Assembly: GCA_002104905.1 (NCBI GenBank)
Contig: MCFE01000141.1
Span: forward strand, 62,001-126,000
Direction of reading: 5' to 3'
Length of the DNA stretch: 64,000 nucleotides
Source of the DNA: Basidiobolus meristosporus CBS 931.73
Lineage: Eukaryota; Basidiobolomycota; Basidiobolomycetes; Basidiobolales; Basidiobolaceae
In this document: positions 57,612 through 64,000 of the stretch, one piece after another
Layout: the number at the start of each line of letters is the position of its first letter
How positions within the stretch are numbered: position 1 is the first letter of the stretch
The notes under the pieces: model-generated
The model's input: the letters and a program-made list of their open reading frames with translations, nothing else
What the model was told of the DNA's origin: nothing
The model's database searches: none
Program-made: the position numbers and the translations under genes

Positions 57612-57745
57612 TTCTACATGCATTCTATGCCAGGATCATATCAAAGTAGAATTATTTCTTATTCATTCATTGAATTATTAAGTGAAGACCTTATAAAATA
57701 CTTATTCTCCCAATCATGTTTAATACCTCCAAGTCTCTTACAACA
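57612..57745 (+). repeat. 3' part of the 5' LTR of copy I
   Basis: 134 bp aligning to the LTR from its TTCTACATG position to TTACAACA, followed by the primer-binding site GGTTATGACCCCC of copy I. Confidence 0.75.
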
Positions 57746-59085
57746 GGTTATGACCCCCAAGCTGTCACTTGCTGCTATGTCTTCCACTGCTATTACTGTA
57801 ATTTTTCCCTTTGCTGAAAAGATGGACAGATCTAACTCCCAAGTGTGGAAGGTGAAGATGAAGATGCTGCTACAAAAAAGAGGCCTCTAAGATATTGTCA
57901 TGGGACAAGAATGCCCTCCTAAATATGTAGGATAGAAAGCCTCAAAGTAATAGTAGAGAGAACAAAGTGCCTAAAACTGCATATGCCTTAATGTTAAAGA
58001 CAAATTGCTAATTCAATGCTCAAGAGCAATAGCAGCAAAGAATGCCTGAAAGGCATTAGAAGAAGTATACTAGTCATGCCCAGCTACCAAGAAGATGTAT
58101 CTTAGACAAATATTTTCTACTACAAAGATGCTGCCAGGTTAGGAAATTAAAAATCTAATTAACAGAATCACACTGTTTGTCAATGAGATGAAATCTATGA
58201 GCATACCAACTACTGATGAGGATGAGATATTTACCATCCTGAATAGCCCAAGAGACAAGTTCCAGGGTATTGTATCCGCCCTAGAGTACAGAATTGAAGA
58301 TTTGACCTTATATTATGTATATGGAAGGCTCCTGGATGAATTGAGTATCACAGAATATTTACAAGTTTACTGATTTTTTATCATATCTGGAGGCCAACAT
58401 AAGTAGCTTAAGTGAAGAAACACCAATGCTTTGGTACTGGAGATTTGGACACACCAACTATGATTATCAGCGCAAGATGATCAAAGATCAGTTAATATCT
58501 GTAGTCAAAATTGATTCCCCAGCTAATTTGGAGCACTGTGAAGCCTATATATAAGGGAAGCAAGCCAGACAATTGCTTAAGAGCTCTGAGCTAATTGAAA
58601 CAAAGAAACAATAAGATATAATACATTTAGTTCTGTGTGGACCTTTAAAATAATTATCCTGAGGTGGGATGAGGTATGTAGTGAATTTATTGTTGATCAT
58701 ACAAGACACATGTGGGTCAACTTCCTGAAAAGAAACAAAGAAGCTCTGTCTAAGCTCAGGGAGCTTAAATCCTGGGTGGAAGAGAAACTAGTGAAAAATC
58801 AAGAAAATTTACACTGATAATGGTGGAGAATATACTTAAAGACACTTCATGCACTTCTGCAGAATTCATGGGATATAGCAAGAGACTACTGTACCAGACT
58901 CCTTACAGCAACATGGAGTATCAGAATGTACAAACAGATCAATAACTGACATGGCAAGACCTATTATCTTTAATCAGATAATAATCCTAAGATTCTGGGC
59001 AGAATCATTTGCTATAGCTATTTATCTCAAAGATAGGAGCTATAGCAGAGTACTTTGCTATTATATTTCATTTGAGAGATTTAAA
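57746..59085 (+). mobile_element. Ty1/copia copy I, internally deleted (gag joined to pre-integrase)
   Basis: Gag is at 57,750-58,340. Then at GAATTGAGTATCACAGAAT the sequence jumps into pre-integrase (58,345 on; LWYWRFGHTNYDYQ near 58,428-58,470), so the CCHC knuckle, protease and the first part of pre-integrase are missing (about 0.6 kb). Integrase follows at 58,560-59,085, with the DNGGEY counterpart near 58,815 broken. The copy ends in integrase at the CACTA-related region. Frames are heavily broken. Confidence 0.75.
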
Positions 59086-59199
59086 TCCACCACTCAATAA
59101 GCACTTCTGCTGCAACACTCTATATCCACAACTTTGGCAGGAACTCTAAGGCTCTATGCCATTGCTCATTCACTGGTTCCTATACATTCTAGTCTTCAG

Positions 59200-60546
59200 T
59201 CAGCACTGTAATGTCTAGCTCCTCATCTGCCAGTTTTTGCAACAAGTCCTTGTATTATTCAAGTGCATTTTCTTGAGTACTGCTCCTGAAGAAGTGCTGC
59301 AACCTCTTGGTGTGCCTATTAACGTTCCAAAATTTCACCAAAGGCATTGTGATAACCTTTTGAGTTCTTGACATTGTTACTTTGTCTGTCAGTGGGATCT
59401 CCACTTTGTTAACATTGGAGGATGTGGAGGCTGTGGTAGACAAATTGCCTTTCTCTGCAAACTCATCTACCTTGCTGGAGTGTAGCTCAACTGGCAGCAC
59501 TTCCAACTCTTGTGAAAACAGCTGTTTTTTTGTTGGTAATTCTTCTTGGCTATGATGCAATTCAGTCTGTTTGGGGCTTATGGTGTTCATTGGCAAGACC
59601 AGCAGCTTTTTCTCATACTTCCCTGTCTCTGGCTTGGGTAGATTTTTTCCCCTTTACTCTTTCCTTTATCACTGCCAGGTCTTCCACTGCTACTTTGTCA
59701 GAGTGCTTCTTGCATTGAACTGCATTTTCTGCGTGATATATACTGCTCTGATGCATCTGTTCTGGTTTACTTGTCCCTTGCTGGCACCCTGCTGGCAACC
59801 TACACTTCTTTCCTGCTTGTTTGAAGTTCTCAGTCCATGCTATGATGGGCTCCTGAGGTAGCTGCTTGTTTTTATCACTGCCAGGTCCATCACTACTACT
59901 TTGACTGAGTGCTTCCTGAGTAGAACTATCCTTTTTCTTTGGTAAATGCTGTGCTGGTGCATCCATGTCTGCCTGCTTTTCCCTTATTGGCACACACATA
60001 CCTATTGATCTTTGGCTTTAGTATATACACTGCATTTTCTCCCTCCAATGCTGTGATAGGTTTTTCTGTGGGCATTGTCTCTGGGCACTGTTGTTGTGCT
60101 TCAAAAACTGTGTAATGTTCCTTTGCTGTTACATTGGGAAGTGGCTCAATTCTTGGCTATGACATTCAGCTACTTGAGTTTCTTCTTTGCAGCAAAGACA
60201 CTGCTTTCTCTACCTGGGATATTGATTGCTCTACACCTTTTGTCTGCTCATCCTGTTTATGGACTATTTCTGGATTTCTTTGGGCCATTGCATCTATTGT
60301 ATCAGCCACTGCACCTAATTGCCTCATTAATGCTTTGGTATAAGCTGACAACATACTTGATAATACAGGTGGTGGTGATGTTAAGATGACCACTTGCCGG
60401 TCCTCAACTAAAGGCACTGCATTTGCTACATTCTCATCAGCCTCAACAATATGGTTAGCTAGCAGCTCTGCAGAGATTCTCAGTTGCCTTCTTGACTGAG
60501 AGCCTGAGGAGTCTGCATTATTACCATAAGTGGGCGCACTTTCCAC
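59200..60546 (-). pseudogene. CACTA-associated ORF with Ser-rich repeats and an N-terminal helical region
   Basis: Minus-strand reading runs from ATG 60,546 (MESAPTYGNNADSSGS) through the open frames 60,546-60,166, 59,999-59,613 and 59,596-59,255, broken by at least two stops or frameshifts. Residues about 65-125 (YTKALMRQLGAVADTIDAMA then EQSISQVEKAVSLLQRR) look helical or coiled coil. Later come two degenerate repeats with QHLPKKKDSSTQEALSQSSS and EDLAVIKERVKGKK. It is divergent from the Tnp2-type transposase (from 60,869), with a ~320-bp gap. CACTA elements often carry a second, non-transposase gene, and this may be it. A homologous broken copy lies at 14,045-15,296. The function is not recognised. 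Confidence 0.5.
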
Positions 60547-60868
60547 AGGGCCTTTTTTTGGTGGTAGCCCTACTTATTGCACTGAATGCCAAAGCAAGCT
60601 GTTGTCCAGCTGCTCTTCTACTGCTGTCAATTGCAGGGTTTGGTTAGGAACTAGACAACTTTGCTTTATTTCTAGGAGGCATATATATGGAAGTGGGCCA
60701 AACCAAAGGGGAAATGGTGTTACATATTCATGTGTGTGTGGTGAAACAGCTTTTTTTATAATGCTTACTATGGCAGGTGATCACTGAATCTTACATTCAT
60801 GTATGTTCAATGTTGCAAATACAAGACTGTCTTAAACTCACATGAGTATTGACAAAAACATGGTATAA

Positions 60869-63150
60869 GTGCATTGCATTGTTGAGTGTCAAACTGTTTG
60901 CCCCATGGGCAAGACAACTTTGATTCAATGCTGTAAGAGGAGAGAAAAAAGACCATGTAGCTATTATAATAAGCCTGTCAGCCATGAAGTATGCAGACAG
61001 CATAGGAAGCACTACAATGATGATGGCCAGTGTTTTGCCACACAAGTCATATTTGACCATTGACCTGTCACTACCGTACCAGTAATATCTTGCCAGCTAC
61101 TTAATACTGCTTTAATGGCATCTGGCCATACTTGTCACTTTGTGCAAGCTGAGTCAGGAGAGTCTGTGATGCCTTTAGGCTCACCCCAGCTTTCTGAATA
61201 TGGCATGCAGAGTGATAGCTCTGAAGAAGCAGGCTCTCAGATGGATTTTGAGCCTATCTTCCCTAACAACAGTTCCCTGCATGAGTCCAGCAAAATCCTA
61301 TTATGCAATGAGACAACACCCATAGAAAAAAATGCCAAGGATACTTTATGGAGTCAAGTGAGCCCCATAATTCATCTACTGTTGAAAGATGTGATGCTGT
61401 GGCTAGAGAAGTGGCACATTCCCACTAATATCAGTAATGGGGGCTTTGAGGACTTACTTGTACTTCTTGCCAAACTCATACTGGCATGCAACTTACAATG
61501 TACATGGTATAAATGGAAAGCTATCATGCTGCTGGCAACATATGACCCAGAGACCATCCTGATACCAGCATATGTTAGCAGTTGCATGGTGTTCACATCC
61601 AAAAATGCCACCATTGCAAGGTGTCCAACTTGTCAGGAATCCACCACTACTGTAGGAAAGCATAGTTCACACTCCAGATATATTCTGGTAATACCCTATT
61701 TAAAGAAGCTCATGTAGTCCAACAAATATAGTGAAGCTACAAAGTACAGCACTCAGTATCAATCAGGCACAAAAATATCTGATATATTTGATGGCAAACA
61801 TTACAAATAGCTAAGAAGCAAGAGCTATCTTGAAAGTATGATGACCATGCCTTTGCCTTAGCACTTGACAAATTCTCATTAAACCAATACTTTACCAGCA
61901 GATCCTGCTGGCAACTGATTCTTGTTAACCTGAATCTGCCACCTATCTCTTAGTATCAGAGCAGAAGTTTGATGATAGTCTCACTGGTATCTGGGCCTAA
62001 GTCACCATCCAACCTGGATAGCTACCTGTATTCATTGCTGGATGAATTTTGTATGCTTTCCAGCAGGATAACAGTAAATGGCCATCATTTAAAAGTGCAT
62101 ATTATATTTGCCTTGGAGATACCCTAGCCTTCAGCAAGACAGCTGGCTTTTCTGGGCACAATGGAAGGTATTACTGTTGAATATGTGAGATCCATGGGGC
62201 TTACTCCATTACTCACACCCATTATTATTACCCAAGCACCAGCACAAAGAATGTCATCTTTCCACAGACAGAATGTACAGAAGTCAACATGCAATTGCAG
62301 CAAAGCTGGCAAGCTATTAGCCATTGGCTGGAATGTGGAATAAATTGGAAACTAGAGATACCTAAGATAGAGGGTATCTGTTGGAGCAAAAGCTTTCCAC
62401 TGGGAGCAAAGCATTTGCTTTTCAACAATATCCCTATACTGATGACCAAGTTGTACATGGGGCATTTCAAGCTAAATGAGCCATTTGAGATACTGGAGAG
62501 ATTTGAAAGAGTTGGCAAGATATTACAGAGTATCCACTACCTTAAGTACTTCTCACAGGCTCTAATCAAGATTTATACACATATGCAACAATACAAGTGC
62601 AAAGACTGGATGAACTGTTTATGTATTTAATCAAGTAGCCTTCTGAAGCCATTTCTACCAATAGTACATCAATAGCATTGGAAGTCATATGTGGACATTG
62701 TGGGAATATTAGTCCAGAAGCACATGACCAATGCCAACTTGATGCATCTGCAGCTTTTGTGCAAAGAGTTTGTGACAGGATTTGAGTGGCTATACTACAA
62801 ACATAAAGTTGAATGTGTGGATCTCTGCCACTACTTTATCCATTCTCTACTCCATCTTGCATGGTGTGTGGAGAATATTGGGCCTTGCTTCACCTTTTGG
62901 GAGCTTCCTATGGAGTAGATGTGTGGGGAGATAGGAAGACAAGTCAAGTTGCAGGTACTACCATATCTCAATCTCATCAAGAATATTACCTTTGAGTCTG
63001 TCATGGATGTGATGAGTTGGCACATGGAGGACAGCCAGGAAGAGTTGGAAAATACTGAGGATCAATGTGCACATGGAGAAACCTATGCCTATGGCATTGA
63101 GAAGCTAGGCAGCCCCAATGCATGGGTAATCAGTTGAGTAATGCAAAGTT
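60869..63150 (+). pseudogene. Decayed Tnp2-type (CACTA/EnSpm) transposase
   Basis: Plus-strand frames with few breaks show family landmarks in order. There is an N-terminal Cys/His segment (CSYYNKPVSHEVCRQHRKHY, 60,950-61,015). Then CPTCQESTTTVG and RYILVIPYLKKL (61,617-61,717), KISDIFDGKHYK (61,768-61,810), ALALDKFSLN..CWQLILVNLNLPP (61,857-61,942), LVSGPKSPSNLDSYLYSLLDEF (61,985-62,050) and GFSGHNGRYYC..CEIHGAYS (62,150-62,205). Last come DIVGILVQKHMTNANLMHL (62,695-62,750) and LHLAWCVENIGPCFTFWELP followed by MCGEIGRQVKLQVLPYLNLI (62,850-62,970). These match the order and spacing of large Tnp2 transposases (PF02992-like). In-frame stops (e.g. after the LNLPPIS segment and in C*ICEIHG) and frame changes inactivate it. 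Residual tail similarity fades toward 63,550. I could not identify CACTA termini. Confidence 0.75.
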
Positions 63151-63615
63151 GGGTTGTGTGCAACAAGCAACTAATTTTATCAGGAAAACTCTACCAAGGT
63201 ATGCCAGATTTCTCACAGCCACAAACCAATTTTGACACCATTCAGTATGGAGCTCAAACAAACAAAAGCCAGAGCATACCTATAAGGGGGACTACAATCC
63301 TGTAGGGAAAAGGAATATATTGGCTAAGTACCAAAAAGTTCTTTGTAGATATTCAGGAGGTATTCATGGCAGAAGTGGCGGCAACCAAGCATATGTTTGC
63401 AAGATGCACATGTTACCAGCAAAACAAGGTATATGGCAGCTTTGCAAGCATCTCACTGAAAAGCCATAAAGCTGAGGTTTATAGAAATATGTCAATTGCA
63501 GCAGGTGTGCATGTTTGTAGAGGTTAGTAAGCAAGAGGCCATAGTGTTTTTTGATTCAAGTTATATGCAGAATACCCAAGGTAGTAGTGGGTGAGCAAAT
63601 ACAGAGGGGTGATTC
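63151..63615. other. 3' flank of the CACTA remnant
   Basis: Broken plus-strand reading that probably continues the element (MPDFSQPQTNFDTIQYGA near 63,190-63,250), with no recognised terminal inverted repeat before the LTR at 63,616. Confidence 0.4.
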
Positions 63616-63965
63616 TGTTGTAAAAATTTGTAGTTCCACCTAAATATTCACCTAACTTAGTCACTTGGATCATTATCTTCAAATCCTAGAGAATACTGAC
63701 CAAATTCCTTGTTGGGATTTACTTACAATATTTTCACCAAAATACCAGATGCCCAGAATATGAAAATTCTCAAAGTTGTCCAAACAGCCCTAAACTTTGC
63801 ACACATGCTCTTGGGACCTTCCTTGACCTATTCAATCTGTTTGTAATGCCAAGACCATGTAAAAGTACAAACACTACTTTTACATTCAATAAATCATTAA
63901 GTGAAAAACTACATAATCTACTTGTCCTCCCAATCACTTCCAATATCTCCAAGACTCTCACAACA
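63616..63965 (+). repeat. 5' LTR of a Copia copy running off the window
   Basis: 350 bp, TGTTGTAAAAATTTG...TCACAACA, closely matching the other family-A LTRs, with the TATA and AATAAATC elements conserved. Confidence 0.85.
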
Positions 63966-64000
63966 GGTTATGAGCCCCAATTTGTCACTCTCTGAGATGT
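63966..64000 (+). mobile_element. Primer-binding site and gag start of the right-edge Copia copy
   Basis: GGTTATGAGCCCC follows the LTR. The ATG at 63,970 opens a gag frame (MSPNLSLSEM) cut by the window end. Whether the rest is intact cannot be seen. Confidence 0.75.

Noticed and set aside
59079-59110. CACTCAATAAG as a CACTA terminus
   Set aside because: No inverted counterpart was found near 63,600 or elsewhere in the window, so it cannot be distinguished from chance.
1-64000. CRISPR array, bacterial operons or ribosome-binding sites
   Set aside because: Spliced genes, LTR retrotransposons and TATA-type promoters show a eukaryotic nuclear sequence. No regularly spaced short repeats with unique spacers were seen.

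Overview
The window looks like nuclear DNA of a filamentous ascomycete. The intact genes have several short introns (about 50-140 nt) with GT..AG borders and CTAAC-like branch points, and a bZIP regulator of the Cys-3/MetR type is present. A pezizomycete such as a truffle relative would fit the density of repeats, but that is only a guess. Two kinds of DNA alternate. About 1-40,500 and 55,060-64,000 are AT-rich and consist almost entirely of transposon sequence. About 40,500-55,060 is a GC-richer gene island with no recognisable recent transposon.

Left repeat region. One Ty1/copia family dominates. Its LTRs are about 348 bp (TGTTGTAA...TTACAACA), its primer-binding site resembles that of Drosophila copia, and the order is gag, CCHC knuckle, protease, GAG-pre-integrase, integrase, RT, RNase H. 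At least eight copies on both strands are nested in each other. Matching target duplications date several insertions. A plus-strand copy (20,020-22,236 continuing at 30,855-31,341) was split by a minus-strand three-LTR composite (22,237-30,854, duplication ACTAT) and by a plus-strand copy (31,342-36,385). Many copies carry different internal deletions. Three foldback (MITE-like) elements with GACTTGTT/AACAAGTC ends, and two solo LTRs of about 1.07 kb from another family, have landed inside the Copia copies. Older remnants lie at 1-15,300: Ty3/Gypsy protease and integrase, two further LTR families, a minisatellite and a CACTA-associated repeat ORF.

Gene island. It holds a bZIP gene (42,268-43,060, minus), a four-exon FAM72-family gene (45,059-45,704, plus), an unrecognised 278-residue gene (48,362-49,198, minus), a doubtful spliced ORF (50,297-50,941, plus), a six-exon PAP2 lipid phosphate phosphatase (51,804-53,031, minus) and a two-exon SAM methyltransferase (54,134-55,056, plus). 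Exons were joined by hand from splice signals and family motifs. The genes show no operon-like or pathway relation. The stretches between them hold nothing I can call a gene.

Right repeat region. It has two more Copia copies that share an unusual recombination junction (55,769-59,085), a decayed CACTA/EnSpm element with a Tnp2-type transposase and a divergent repeat-containing ORF (59,200-63,600), and the 5' end of another Copia copy running off the window.

The most unusual observations are the fungal FAM72 gene, the long-arm foldback family confined here to Copia copies, and the varied recombinant and deletion forms of a single Copia family.
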